Of a stretch of DNA of 35,774 bases, positions 1 to 10,395 are shown piece by piece. The stretch is from positions 1-35,774 of the forward strand of contig CAZWFN010000057.1 of the NCBI GenBank assembly GCA_964633205.1, in the 5' to 3' direction. The notes under the pieces were generated by a model. The model saw nothing but the letters and a program-made list of their open reading frames with translations. It was not told the DNA's origin and did not search any database. The translations under genes were made by a program, and so were the position numbers. Within the stretch, counting starts at the first letter, position 1. Every line of letters begins with the position of its first letter. Origin of the DNA: CAYVQE01 sp964633205 (GTDB lineage Bacteria; Myxococcota; B64-G9).

Positions 1-114
1 CCGAACGGGCCGTGGTCGATCACAACCCATTGGTATACAGAGGTTTTCAGGTGGGAGACGGCATCCCACGGATCCGAGGCGGATTCGTTGCTCGTGGGGG
101 GTCTGGACCCCACT
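1..114. other. Intergenic stretch with two inverted repeats
   Basis: I see no gene here. It holds an inverted repeat at 51-69 (GTGGGA, 7-nt loop, TCCCAC) and a second at 94-113 (GTGGGG ... CCCCAC). The second begins one base past the stop codon of the minus-strand gene at 115. There is no T-run after either stem in either direction, so they are not textbook terminators. A TGGTATACA extended -10-like string lies at 31-39 without a gene to serve. Confidence 0.4.
94..113 (-). terminator. Hairpin just after the GDPD gene, possible terminator
   Basis: On the minus strand the sequence GTGGGG-TCCAGACC-CCCCAC follows the TGA at 117-115 by one base. The six-base stem is perfect and GC-rich. No U-tract follows, so any termination would be weak or factor-assisted. 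The core GGGTCTGGACCCC resembles hairpins at 18338-18355 and 35625-35642. Confidence 0.3.
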
Positions 115-1005
115 TCAGCGCTGCAGCAGCTCGCGGAGCCGATCCGGCCGGTTGGTCACGATGCCGTCCAGCCCGGGCAGGTCCCCGAGCAGCTGCTCCA
201 GGGCCGCGACCTCGTCGACCGTGCTGGCCGTGATCAGGTGCTGGTGGTCGTGGGCCCAGTCCACCAGGGCGGCCGTCAGGTAGGGGGGATTGAGATCGAT
301 CCAGCTCGGCTCCAGGTGGGCCACCGCAGCGGGCGTCATCACCAGCTCGGCGCGCTCGCTGCTGGAAAAGGCCACCCGCGGCGGCGGCTCCAGATCGCGC
401 AAGGCGGCGGCCAGCGCGCTGTCGTTGACCTTGATGTAGACCCGCTGCCGGATTGCGGCGGTGTAGGCCGGCGAGCCGACGAAGCGCAGCAGGGCCGCGC
501 GCATCTCGGGGCACTCCGGCTTGACGTCGAGCAGGACCGGCAGATCGGGGAAGGCGTCCAGGAAGGCATCCAGGGTGGGCACCCGCAAGCCGAGGCCGCG
601 CAGCGGATGCGTCAGGCCGCCGTCCGGGCTGAAGCCCCAGCCGGCGTCCAGCGCGCGCAGACCGGCCAGGTCGAGATCACGCAGATCCACGTCGCGGCCG
701 GTCTGGCGCAGGGCGTTGTCGTCGTGGAACATGACCAGCTGGCCGTCGCCCAGCACCTGCAGGTCGGCCTCCATGGCCCGGGCGCCCTCGTCGCTGGCCC
801 GCTGGAAGCAGGACAGCGTATTGGCGGCGCAAAGCTGCTTGGCGCCGGCGTGGCCGATGACGATCGGCCGTTGCAGCCCGGCCAGCGCCGGATGGGCCGG
901 CTCGGGCTCCTGTTCGCAGGCCGAGCCGCGGGCCTCGCCGCAGCCGGTCACCGCCGCCACCAGCCACCACAGTCCGGCCACCGCCCACTGCCACCCTTGT
1001 CCCAT
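115..1005 (-). CDS. Glycerophosphodiester phosphodiesterase-like lipoprotein
   Basis: This 296-aa protein belongs to the GDPD TIM-barrel family, which hydrolyses glycerophosphodiesters to glycerol-3-phosphate and an alcohol. I start it at the ATG at 1005 because this gives a clean lipoprotein signal: W/V/A-rich hydrophobic residues 5-20, then V-T-G-Cys22. The barrel begins with IGHAG (His52), then AANT, then Glu79-x-Asp81, then the second catalytic His94 in FHDD, and LDAGWGF near 119-125. The family norm is HRG, PENT and a metal-binding Glu on a later strand. Here these are HAG, AANT and Asp160 (LLDVKPE). Both catalytic His and the ExD pair remain, but three normally conserved residues have changed, so activity or substrate may differ. 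It probably acts on the periplasmic side of a membrane. It diverges from the next gene and has no obvious partner. Confidence 0.85.
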   Translation of the reverse strand: MGQGWQWAVAGLWWLVAAVTGCGEARGSACEQEPEPAHPALAGLQRPIVIGHAGAKQLCAANTLSCFQRASDEGARAMEADLQVLGDGQLVMFHDDNALRQTGRDVDLRDLDLAGLRALDAGWGFSPDGGLTHPLRGLGLRVPTLDAFLDAFPDLPVLLDVKPECPEMRAALLRFVGSPAYTAAIRQRVYIKVNDSALAAALRDLEPPPRVAFSSSERAELVMTPAAVAHLEPSWIDLNPPYLTAALVDWAHDHQHLITASTVDEVAALEQLLGDLPGLDGIVTNRPDRLRELLQR

Positions 1006-1174
1006 GGAACGACGATAGACGACCGGCGCAGATGCGTCAATCCGATCGACCCGCTCGAAATGGTTGACAGACCGGCAGTGGGTTTCTCTACCGGAGCCCA
1101 TGGCCGATCGAACCGCCGGCCGAGCCCCGGGAGGACAAGAGCGCCCACCGCAGCCGGCACCGGGCCGCCACCGA

Positions 1175-1183
1175 TGCTATACT
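1175..1183 (+). promoter_or_regulatory. Extended -10 (TGCTATACT) ahead of the lipase-like gene
   Basis: TATACT at 1178-1183 is preceded by TG one base away, an extended -10 arrangement. No good -35 lies 16-18 bp upstream, which extended -10 promoters tolerate. The start codon (GTG 1226) follows about 35 nt after the predicted start of transcription, with a GAGGAGG ribosome site at 1214-1220. Confidence 0.4.
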
Positions 1184-1225
1184 GGGTGCTGTGGTCTATT
1201 GCTGCCGTACCACGAGGAGGCCACC

Positions 1226-3145
1226 GTGATTCGCATTCCCGTGCTGCGCGTCGCCTTGTTCCTGTTGTGGGGCCTGTGCCCGATGGCCGCGGTCGGCTGC
1301 TCCGGCTCGGGCTCGCCCACACCGGATGCCGGGGCCGACGGCCTGGATGCCGGCGGTGATCCGGGGGCAGATCCCGGTGGCGATCCCGGTGGTGATCCCG
1401 GCGGTGATCCCGGCGGCGATCCGGGTGGCGATCCGGGCGCTGATCCGGGTGGCGATCCGGGCGCTGACCCGGGTGGCGATCCGGGCGCTGATCCGGGTGG
1501 CGATCCGGGCGCTGATCCGGGCGGCGATACGGGCGGCGATCCGGGCTGCCAGCCGGCCGAGCCCTTCGACTACAGCTGCGAACCCGACCGGCCCGAGACC
1601 TGTCCCGGCGGCTTCTGCGTGCTGGGCATGTGCATCGCGCCGGTGCTCGATCCCGACCGCTGGGCCGGCTGTGGCGACGGCAGCTGTGGCCCCTGCGAGA
1701 CGGCGGCCGCCTGCCCGGCCGACTGCGGCCAGTGGCCGCAGTTCAGCGGTGAAAAGGAGTACGCCAACGACACCACCATCACCGTCTGGGTCCACGGCTT
1801 CTACAACAAGAGCCCGGAGGAGATGGAGCAGATGACCTTCGGGGCCTTCGAGTCCTGCGGCGGTATCCTGGGCAAGCTGGCCGACTACGGCATCGAGCGG
1901 CCCTGCGGCGACGGGCCGCCGGGGGATCTCGCCCCCGACCAGTTGGTCGAGATCGAATACTACGGCGGCCAAGCGCCCGCCTGGATGGAGCCGGCCGACG
2001 TGGCGGCAATCCAGGCGCTGCCCTACGAGGGCACCACCGCGCTGGAACGCTACGCCCGCATCGTGGCTCTGGCCATTCGCCACAAGCTCGCCATCTCAGG
2101 CGCCAGCCACGTCAACCTGGCCTGCCACTCCATGGGCTGCCTGGTCACCCGGCACCTTATCGAGCACGACCTGGAGGGCCTGGCCACCGAGAATCGCTTC
2201 GTGCGCTGGTTCAGCTCGGCCGGCGTGATCGCCGGTGCGCGGCTGGCCCGGCTCTACGACAACCCGGACGTGCGCTACTGGGCCCCGCTGCTGGGCCTGG
2301 AGCTGAGCGATTTCGCGGTCATGCATCCCGACTTCGTCCGCGACAAGACCTGCGTCTGGGACCACGCGCTCTACCAGGGCAACAACCCCACCCTGGGCGC
2401 GATGATCATCCACCACGCCACCGCCACCGATCCCCACATCGCCGAGGCCATGGACATCGCCTTGATCGATCTGAACAACCCGGGCGACGAGCCCAACGAC
2501 GGCATCATGTACACCCTGGACGAGTACTTCCACCACCAGGACGAAGCGGTGGTGATCGAGGCGCCGGACGGCCGCCGGGTGCAGCCATCGACCAACGCGG
2601 TCTACATCGATCACATGAACCTGCCCAAGACCGAGGCCGCCGCGCTGCTGGCCGCGGCCAACCTCTTCCACCGGCGGCGGGTGGTGGTGACCCTGCAGGC
2701 GATCGAGCTGTTCGACGACCGCGAGCACCACCAGCCCTTCGACGGCGAGCACGGCGCACCGCCGGCCGAGGTCGCGGCCGAGGTCGACGTGCGCTACGAC
2801 CCGTATGTGGCGGCCACCTTCGGCCGCCAGATCCTGATCCACCAGACCCGCATCGAGCACCGCTCGCCAGACTGGTTCGAAGCCGAGCGCGACGTTCCGT
2901 TGCAGCCGGGCTACCGGCTGTACGCCGGCCCGGTCTTCGATGAGATGGACGAGCTGCACCTGGTCTTCGAGCTGCTCGAGCTCGACTGGTACCCGCGGGC
3001 CGAGATACGGGAGTGGGCCTTCGACGTGCACGAACGACTACTCGAGTTCGACGAGCAGATACCGCTCGACGACGGGCTGGTCATCGAGCGCGAGAACGAA
3101 CGCGCGCGGATCGGGCTGCTGGTCGAGGTCATCGACCTCTACTGA
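1226..3145 (+). CDS. Lipase-like alpha/beta hydrolase lipoprotein with (GGDP)n linker
   Basis: This 639-aa protein looks like a surface or periplasmic lipase/esterase. I chose GTG 1226 because GAGGAGG lies 5 nt upstream and the N-terminus then reads as a lipoprotein signal ending A-V-G-Cys25. Residues 43-107 are an uninterrupted run of GGDP/GADP tetrapeptides. Residues 108-167 are Cys-rich (C-PGGFC-LGMC, CGDGSCGPC). The hydrolase domain starts near 180: VWVHGF (189-191, oxyanion side), LACHSMG with nucleophile Ser302, NDG with Asp425, and YIDHM with His463 as likely triad members. The first Gly of GxSxG is Cys301-preceded (C-H-S-M-G), a variant elbow. About 170 residues after the His are beta-rich and acidic and I do not recognise them. 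The linker presumably holds the enzyme away from the membrane. The substrate is unknown. Confidence 0.75.
   Translation: MIRIPVLRVALFLLWGLCPMAAVGCSGSGSPTPDAGADGLDAGGDPGADPGGDPGGDPGGDPGGDPGGDPGADPGGDPGADPGGDPGADPGGDPGADPGGDTGGDPGCQPAEPFDYSCEPDRPETCPGGFCVLGMCIAPVLDPDRWAGCGDGSCGPCETAAACPADCGQWPQFSGEKEYANDTTITVWVHGFYNKSPEEMEQMTFGAFESCGGILGKLADYGIERPCGDGPPGDLAPDQLVEIEYYGGQAPAWMEPADVAAIQALPYEGTTALERYARIVALAIRHKLAISGASHVNLACHSMGCLVTRHLIEHDLEGLATENRFVRWFSSAGVIAGARLARLYDNPDVRYWAPLLGLELSDFAVMHPDFVRDKTCVWDHALYQGNNPTLGAMIIHHATATDPHIAEAMDIALIDLNNPGDEPNDGIMYTLDEYFHHQDEAVVIEAPDGRRVQPSTNAVYIDHMNLPKTEAAALLAAANLFHRRRVVVTLQAIELFDDREHHQPFDGEHGAPPAEVAAEVDVRYDPYVAATFGRQILIHQTRIEHRSPDWFEAERDVPLQPGYRLYAGPVFDEMDELHLVFELLELDWYPRAEIREWAFDVHERLLEFDEQIPLDDGLVIERENERARIGLLVEVIDLY
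1352..1546 (+). repeat. 12/24-bp tandem repeat coding (GGDP/GADP)n
   Basis: About 16 copies of a 12-bp unit (GGYGATCCSGGY type) encode GGDP or GADP. In the second half GGDP and GADP alternate strictly, giving a 24-bp higher-order period of near-identical DNA (about 1428-1523). All frames through the repeat stay open, which creates spurious reading frames on both strands. Such arrays change copy number readily, so linker length may vary between strains. Confidence 0.9.
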
Positions 3146-3167
3146 AGCCAGCCGACAGGGGGCCCGA

Positions 3168-3197
3168 TTGACAGGCGTTCCGGCCTTTTGGTAGCCT
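3168..3197 (+). promoter_or_regulatory. Promoter TTGACA-18-TAGCCT, predicted leaderless transcript
   Basis: A perfect -35 (TTGACA, 3168-3173) is followed after 18 bp by TAGCCT (3192-3197), with TTGG just before it. Transcription would begin at about 3204, which is the A of the ATG of the next gene. No Shine-Dalgarno is visible, consistent with a leaderless mRNA. Confidence 0.6.
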
Positions 3198-3203
3198 GCC
3201 CGC

Positions 3204-3677
3204 ATGGTTACGACAAAACACGTAGCTCTCCGGGCGGGTATGTGGCTATGCGGCGGCCTGCTGCTGGCGGCGGGGGCGGCCACGGCCAAGCCCTGGAAGG
3301 GGGCGGTGCCGGGCGAGACCAGCCGCAGCCGGATCATCGATAAATTCGGCGCCCCGTCGCGCGAGATATCCAAGGGCGGCAAGCTGTCCGACGGCCTGCG
3401 CTACGAAGGCGACCAGGCCATCGAAGGTGCGCTGCAGGCCGACTTCTACTTCGACAAGGATCGCAAGCTTTGGCGCATCGACGTCATCCCGGCCCGCGAA
3501 CTCAACCGCGAGCAGATCATCCGCGTCTATGGTGAGGACTACCGGGAGGGCTCCCTCGAGAATGGTCTGCGTTATTTGCAGTATGCGGCGAGCGGCCTGA
3601 CCGTCTTTTTCGAAAAGGAAGCGGATCGCGTCAAGGTGTTCCTGTTCACGGCAGCGGACACCGGGCAGGGCCGCTGA
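3204..3677 (+). CDS. Exported BamE/SmpA-like small protein
   Basis: This 157-aa protein has a signal peptide: basic start, hydrophobic LCGGLLLAAGAATA, and cleavage near residue 28. The mature part reads as two similar alpha-beta units. The first has VPGETSRSRIIDKFGAPSRE, followed by a strand pair with ADFYFDKDRKLWRI. The second has LNREQIIRVYGEDYRE followed by LTVFFEKEADRVKVFLF. The pattern 'G-x-T-x-x-x-I-x-x-x-F-G-x-P' followed by two strands is typical of the SmpA/BamE/OmlA fold. The family assignment is tentative, and no catalytic residues are apparent. It is first in an operon with coaE, whose ATG overlaps this stop codon by one base (TGATG). Confidence 0.6.
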   Translation: MVTTKHVALRAGMWLCGGLLLAAGAATAKPWKGAVPGETSRSRIIDKFGAPSREISKGGKLSDGLRYEGDQAIEGALQADFYFDKDRKLWRIDVIPARELNREQIIRVYGEDYREGSLENGLRYLQYAASGLTVFFEKEADRVKVFLFTAADTGQGR

Positions 3678-4336
3678 TGCGCATGCCGGTCGCCGCTGCG
3701 CCCAGCCCTTCCGCTGCTCCGCGCCCGGCGTTCGTCTACGGTCTGACCGGTGGCATCGGCGCCGGCAAGAGCACGGTGGCGGGCATGTTCTCCGAACTCG
3801 GCGTGGCCACCTTCGATGCCGACGCCATCGGCCGCCGGTTGCTGGCCGGCGGCGGATCCGCGGCCCTGGCGGTGCTGCAGCGCTGGCCGGATTGCGCCAG
3901 CGCCGATGGCCGCCCGGACCGCCGGGCCGTCGCCCGCCGGGTGTTCGGCGACGAGACCGAGCGCCGCTGGCTCGAGGACCTGCTCCATCCGGCCATCGAG
4001 CGCGAGCTGCAGCGGCAGCTGGACGCCGCCAGCGGACAGCGCTGGCCACTGGCCCTGCTGGAAGGAGCGGTGCTGCTCGAGAGCCGCACCCGGTTCGCCC
4101 TCGCCGGCGTGCTGGTGGTCTGGGCCCCGGCGGCCGTCCGCCGCCGGCGCGTCCGGGCGCGCGACGGCAGCGATCCGCACGCGATCGAGCAACGCATCCG
4201 GGCCCAGTCGCCCGAATCCGACAAGATCCTGGCAGCCCACGACCTGATCGACAACGCCGGCGATCGGCAGCGCACCCGGCGACAGGTACACCGCGCCCTG
4301 GATCACCTGCTGCAGGAGATCGGAGGCAGCGCATGA
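3677..4336 (+). CDS. coaE: Dephospho-CoA kinase
   Basis: CoaE phosphorylates the 3'-OH of dephospho-CoA with ATP, the last step of coenzyme A synthesis, in the cytosol. The 219-aa product has the diagnostic P-loop GLTGGIGAGKST (residues 22-33), then the FDADAIGRRLL segment that binds the acceptor, and a late RRRRVRARDGSD basic lid. Length is near the family norm of about 200, with a 19-residue Ala/Pro-rich N-terminal extension before the first strand. Translation probably couples to the upstream gene through the one-base stop/start overlap, and its own stop overlaps the next start (ATGA). Confidence 0.92.
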   Translation: MRMPVAAAPSPSAAPRPAFVYGLTGGIGAGKSTVAGMFSELGVATFDADAIGRRLLAGGGSAALAVLQRWPDCASADGRPDRRAVARRVFGDETERRWLEDLLHPAIERELQRQLDAASGQRWPLALLEGAVLLESRTRFALAGVLVVWAPAAVRRRRVRARDGSDPHAIEQRIRAQSPESDKILAAHDLIDNAGDRQRTRRQVHRALDHLLQEIGGSA

Positions 4337-5547
4337 GCGATGAGAAGAAGACCGCCCGCAAGACCAGCCGCCCCAAGCCCAAAGCGCCGCGTAAGCGCAG
4401 TCGCTCCGGCGCGCCCTCGGCCCGCAAGCGCACTGTGCTGGTGACGGGCTATCCGGGCTTCATCGGCAAACGTCTGGTGCGCACCTTGCTCCAACGCGAG
4501 CCCAACAGCGTTTTTTACCTGTTGGTCCAGGGCAAGTTCGTCGAGGATGCCCGCCGCATGGTCCGCTCGACCCGGCGCAAAAACCTGGACCGGGTCCACA
4601 TCCTGACCGGCGACATCGCCGACATGCATCTGGGGCTGGCGGCCGACGAGGTCAACGAGCTGACCCGCGAGCTGACCGACATCTACCACCTGGCGGCCAT
4701 CAGCTACCTGGGCGTGCCGGACGACTGGATGTGGCAGGTCAATGTACAGGGCACCGTCAACCTGCTCGAGCTGGCCGAGCAAGCGCCGAAGCTCAAGCGC
4801 TTCGACCACGTCTCGACCGCCTTCGTGGCCGGTGACCGCGAGGGCGTCATCACCGAGCAAGAGCTGGAGTGCGACCAGGGTTTTCGCAACCTCTACGAGC
4901 GGACCAAGTACGAATCCGAACGCAAGGTGCGCGCGGCCATGGGACGGCTGCCGATTTCGATCTTCCGGCCCTCGATCGTGGTCGGCGACTCGCAGACCGG
5001 CGAGATCGGCCGTTTCGACGGGCCCTACTACCTGGGCATCCTGCTGGTCTCATCGCCGCTGGCCGTGCCCCTGCCCCTGCCCGGCGACGGCGGTGCACCG
5101 CTGAACATGATCCCGGTCGACTACGCGGTCGACGCCATCCTGCATCTGAGCCGCGAGCCACAGGCCGAGGGCCAGACCTTCCACATCGTCGACCCCAACC
5201 CCATGTCGGCCCGCTCCGCCTACCAGCTGATCGCCCGCTGCGCCGGCATCCAGGCCAACCGCATCAGCCTGGCCACCGGCCTGCCCCGGGGTCTGCTGAC
5301 CGGGCTGACCAAGCTGCTGCTCAGCGTGCCCGGCCTGGAGAAGATCTCGCGCTCGCCGCGGCAGGCCATCGATTACGTCACCAGCATGGCCTTCTACAAC
5401 AGCGCCAACACCATGCGCTTGCTGCGGCCGACCGATATCGTCTGCCCGCCCTTCGAGAGCTACGCCGACAACCTGGTCGCCTATGTGCGCCGCTATTACG
5501 AGGAGCGGCGCCAACGCCGCGACGCCGAGGACGATCCCCTGGTCTGA
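4333..5547 (+). CDS. Extended SDR, thioester-reductase/male-sterility-like NAD(P)-binding protein
   Basis: This 404-aa protein starts at ATG 4333, which overlaps the coaE stop by four bases with GGAGG upstream at 4322-4326. Residues 34-300 form an extended short-chain dehydrogenase: TGYPGFIG (38-45) binds NAD(P), GDI at 93-95, catalytic-type Ser161-Thr162, and Tyr188-x3-Lys192. The layout matches the NAD_binding_4 group, which reduces acyl thioesters or fatty acyl-CoA, but substrate cannot be read from sequence. The first 34 residues are very Lys/Arg/Pro-rich (about 14 basic residues), an unusual tail that could contact acidic lipid headgroups or nucleic acid. A C-terminal helical part (about 310-404) completes the fold. 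Linkage to coaE is suggestive of CoA-thioester chemistry, but only by position. Confidence 0.75.
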   Translation: MSDEKKTARKTSRPKPKAPRKRSRSGAPSARKRTVLVTGYPGFIGKRLVRTLLQREPNSVFYLLVQGKFVEDARRMVRSTRRKNLDRVHILTGDIADMHLGLAADEVNELTRELTDIYHLAAISYLGVPDDWMWQVNVQGTVNLLELAEQAPKLKRFDHVSTAFVAGDREGVITEQELECDQGFRNLYERTKYESERKVRAAMGRLPISIFRPSIVVGDSQTGEIGRFDGPYYLGILLVSSPLAVPLPLPGDGGAPLNMIPVDYAVDAILHLSREPQAEGQTFHIVDPNPMSARSAYQLIARCAGIQANRISLATGLPRGLLTGLTKLLLSVPGLEKISRSPRQAIDYVTSMAFYNSANTMRLLRPTDIVCPPFESYADNLVAYVRRYYEERRQRRDAEDDPLV

Positions 5548-5558
5548 ACCGGCGACCG

Positions 5559-7216
5559 TCAATCGGCGGCGATGACCTTCTCCTGCACCAGCTGGGCCAG
5601 GATGCGCATGCCCTCCAGCCGCGGCAAGCCGCTGACGCTCAAAATGTCCTCGTAGCAGATGTGGCCGTCGATCATCGACAGCACGAAACCGGCCCGGTGA
5701 TCCAGGTTCAGCCAGATGATCTCGTCGCTGGCCATGCGCACCCGGGGCACCGCATCCAAATCGCCCAGCTTCGAGCTGTACATCTTGAGCAGCTCGGCCT
5801 CGGCCTCTTGGCGCAGCTCAGCGGCCTCGGCGTGCTCGGGCTGCTCCGCCAGGACCTTGTCGAGCAGCTCGATCGCGCCCGAGAAGTCGTCCAGCTCGAG
5901 CAGGTCGCGGGCCCCGGCCAGCCAGCTGTCGATGCCGGTGGTCACCTCCGGCTCCACCACCGCTTCGGCCGCCGCAGCCTCCTCGCCGGCCACCAGGTCC
6001 AGGGCCGAGCCGGCAGCGGCGGCCGGTGGCCCGGTGGCCGAGCCGAATCGGTCCGCGCCACCCGGCTCGGATTGGGCCTCGCTGAACGGCGGCGTCGGAT
6101 CGATGACCAGCCGCTGCGGGTCGGGCTGCGGCGCGGCCGGTCCGCCCAGGCTGGCGCCCCAACCGTCTACCGCGGCGGGCGCGGTGGTCTCGGCGGCCGC
6201 CGCTGGCGGCTCCGGCTCGGCCGGCTTCACGGCGCGCTGCGGCGCGGGTTCTACCGCCTCCGCGGCGGGCTTCGGCGCCGGTTCTGTCGCCTCCGGGACG
6301 GGCAGCGGCGCCGGTTGTACCGTCTCCGCGGCGGGCTTCGGCGCCGGTTCTGTCGCCTCCGGGTCGGGCGGCGGCGCCGGTTGTACCGTCTCCGCGGCGG
6401 ACGGCGGCGCCGGTTCGTCCGGGGGCACGCTGTCCGACTCGGAGTCCGGTCGGGCCGGCAGGGTGGACGACCTGATCTGCTCCACCCGCTCGCCCGCCCC
6501 GGCCTCCTCGCCCACCCCGGGCCCGGGGGCCAGTTCGGGGGGCCTTTCCCAGACCCCCGAATCGGCGGCCCCCGCAGCTCCGGCTTCCGCCGGCGCACCC
6601 CAAGGGTCGGCCACCACCGGCGGCGCAGCCCGGACGGGCTCCACGGGTGGCTCCGCGGCCGGCGGCGCTGCCGCCGGCTGGTGCTCGGACGGGGGCAGCT
6701 CCGCCGCTTGCGGCTGGGCCGGCGCCGGAGACGACTTGCCCTCGGCGGCGTAGAGATCGCCCCAGATGTTGACCTGCGGCCGCACCGGCTGGATGAACCC
6801 GGATTGGGGATCCCGGCGCTGCTCGGCCGGCGGCTGCGGAGCTGGATCCGGCGGGCTCTCGGGCACCGGCGCCCGCGGCGGCTCGGCCGGCCCCGGCGTA
6901 CGCGGCCGCGCGAAGCCCTGCGGCTGGGCCTCGACCGTCGCCTCGCCGGACGTCTCCGCGGTCGCCTCTACCGTGATCTCGCCGCTGGAGCCGGCGAAGG
7001 GATCGGATCCCACGTCCGGCCGGTAGGGCGCGTCGCGCTGTTGGGCATTGGGGGCCCAGTTCTCCTCGACGAAACGGATGTACTCCAGCGCCCGCGGGTT
7101 GTTCGGATCCATCTCCAGCACTTGGCGCCAGGCGGCCAGCGCGCGTTGCACCTCGCCCAGACCGTAGTGCGACAGGCCCTGATCGAGCAGGGCGCGGATC
7201 TGTTCGGTCTCGGCCG

Positions 7217-7220
<4 letters not shown>
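5559..7220 (-). CDS. TPR protein with Pro/Ala/Glu-rich middle and C-terminal winged-helix-like module
   Basis: This 553-aa cytosolic-looking protein is the last gene of a J/Hsp70 operon. Residues 1-50 form a TPR hairpin (LLDQGLSHYGLGEVQRALAA ... LEMDPNNPRAL). Residues about 60-420 are low complexity, rich in Pro, Ala and Glu, and include a 22-residue repeat (ETVQPAP ... PEATEPAPKPAA). Residues about 425-485 form a second TPR-like unit (DDFSGAIELLDKVLAEQPEH). The last 65 residues (LDHRAGFVLSMIDGHICYED ... ILAQLVQEKVIAAD) resemble the N-terminal module of the J-protein at the head of the operon. Its ATG overlaps the Hsp70 stop codon (ATGA), implying translational coupling. It is probably a scaffold or client adaptor, which I infer. 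It ends 11 bp from the stop of the convergent SDR gene. Confidence 0.75.
6241..6420 (-). repeat. 66-bp tandem repeat in the TPR-protein linker
   Basis: About 2.7 copies of a 66-bp unit encode the 22-residue sequence ETVQPAPxPxPEATEPAPKPAA. For example, GCGGGCTTCG at 6265-6274 recurs at 6331-6340. The array stays in frame and lies in the disordered linker. Confidence 0.8.
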
Positions 7221-9070
<1,850 letters not shown>

Positions 9071-9092
9071 GCGTTCTCCCGCCGCGCCAGCC

Positions 9093-10328
9093 TCACCGCT
9101 TCTTGCGCAGCTGCCTGACCTTCTCCTGGGCCCGCTCGTCGAACGGGTTGAGTTGCAGGTAGCGGTTGTACTCGCGCAGGGCGTTCTTGTGCATGTCCAG
9201 CGCCAGGTAGAGCTCGGCCGCGACCTTGACGAAGTCCGCGGTCTCGTCGTCGATCTGCACCGCATGACGGGCGAAGCCCAGGGCCGTCTTCAGATCGCGC
9301 CCCAGCGCCAACATCATCGCCGCGGCCCGGTGCAGCGCCCGCGGCTCCTCGGGGTTGAGATCGACGGCGCCCAGGTAGGCCTCCAGCGCGCCTTCCTCGT
9401 TGCCCATCGACTCCTCGTAGCGGCCGCGCTTGTACTCGTTCTCGGCCCGGATGGCGTCGGCCTTGGGCCCCAGCTCCTCGACCAGCTTGGCCACCTCGGG
9501 GTCGTCCGGATCCAGCGCCTGGGCCAACCGGGCGCTGTTGGCCGCGCTGACGAGGTGGTTGGTCTCGCGGTGCTTTTTGGCGTCCTCGATATGGCGCCGG
9601 GCCTGGGCCTTGCGCTGGGCCATGGGCATGCGCTTGAGCAGCCGGCGGCGGCGCTCGACGCGCAGGTCGGCGTCGCGGTGGGCCTGCTGCTTCTTGCGTT
9701 CGGCCTCGGCCTTCTCCTCGGGCGTGGGCTCGTAGGGCAGGGTCTTGTCGTAGGCGGCCCGCTTCTGCTCGTTCGACAACACCTCGTAGGCGGTCGAGAT
9801 CAGCTTGAACAGCGCGTTGATCTTGGAGGTGAACGTGCCGGTGTTCTTGCGGAAGTAGGTGTCCGGGTGGAACTCCTTGGACACCCGGAAGTAGGCCCGC
9901 TTGACCTCCTTGGTGTCGGCCCGCCGGTCGATGCCCAGTATCTCATAGTGATTCAACGAATCGCGCCGGGCGTAGAGCGACAGGATGCGCTTCTGGGCCG
10001 GCAGCGGCAGATCGATGTCCGGCTCGAGCGCATCCGGATCGATCCCGTCGTCCGCCCCGCCGCCGGCAGCCGCGGGCTCGTCTGCGCCGGCACCGTCCGC
10101 ACCCAGCAGCAGGATGCCCTGTTCGGCCAGGTGGGCGAACAGGCCGAGCGCCGCCTCGCGTTTCATGCCCGAGGCCTTGACCAGGGCGTCGATGCTGCTG
10201 GCACCGTCGACCCGCGACAGCAGAAAGCCTTCCTCGGGGGAGAGATCCAGGCCCTGCCAACTCAAGTCGGGCTTGAGCCGGGGCACCGCTTCGGGATCGA
10301 TTGCGGCCGTGCTCCGCTGCGACACCAC
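9093..10328 (-). CDS. J-domain co-chaperone with N-terminal winged-helix-like module and C-terminal TPRs
   Basis: This 411-aa protein should stimulate the ATPase of the adjacent Hsp70. Residues about 20-77 (LSPEEGFLLSRVDG ... LAEQGILLLG) form a small helical module like the C-terminus of the operon's TPR protein. The J domain is at about 125-195, with LNHYEILGID and an intact HPD (154-156). Residues about 262-411 hold TPR-like repeats (ALEAYLGAVDLNPEEPRALH, ALREYNRYLQLNPFDERAQE). There is no zinc-finger or Gly/Phe region, so it is a class III J-protein. An ATG exists at 10397 but lies inside the predicted -10 element, so it should be untranscribed. I prefer the GTG at 10328, 7 nt after GGGAGAG. 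The next in-frame GTG at 10325 is also possible. Confidence 0.8.
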   Translation of the reverse strand: MVSQRSTAAIDPEAVPRLKPDLSWQGLDLSPEEGFLLSRVDGASSIDALVKASGMKREAALGLFAHLAEQGILLLGADGAGADEPAAAGGGADDGIDPDALEPDIDLPLPAQKRILSLYARRDSLNHYEILGIDRRADTKEVKRAYFRVSKEFHPDTYFRKNTGTFTSKINALFKLISTAYEVLSNEQKRAAYDKTLPYEPTPEEKAEAERKKQQAHRDADLRVERRRRLLKRMPMAQRKAQARRHIEDAKKHRETNHLVSAANSARLAQALDPDDPEVAKLVEELGPKADAIRAENEYKRGRYEESMGNEEGALEAYLGAVDLNPEEPRALHRAAAMMLALGRDLKTALGFARHAVQIDDETADFVKVAAELYLALDMHKNALREYNRYLQLNPFDERAQEKVRQLRKKR

Positions 10329-10395
10329 CCACCTGCTCTCCCCGGGGCCGGGCAGCCGCCCCCGTTTCGCCAACCCCGTGCAACTAACCCGATCC

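Noticed and set aside
1064..1069. TTGACA on the plus strand as promoter of the lipase-like gene
   Set aside because: The hexamer at the right spacing (TCTACC) is poor. The extended -10 at 1175-1183 is closer to the gene and better.
1352..1546. Repeat array as CRISPR
   Set aside because: Units are contiguous without spacers and code in frame for GGDP/GADP.
1196..2083. Open frames on both strands through the GGDP repeat
   Set aside because: The 12-bp repeat has no stop in any frame, which creates artefactual frames. Only the frame with lipoprotein signal and lipase motifs is supported.
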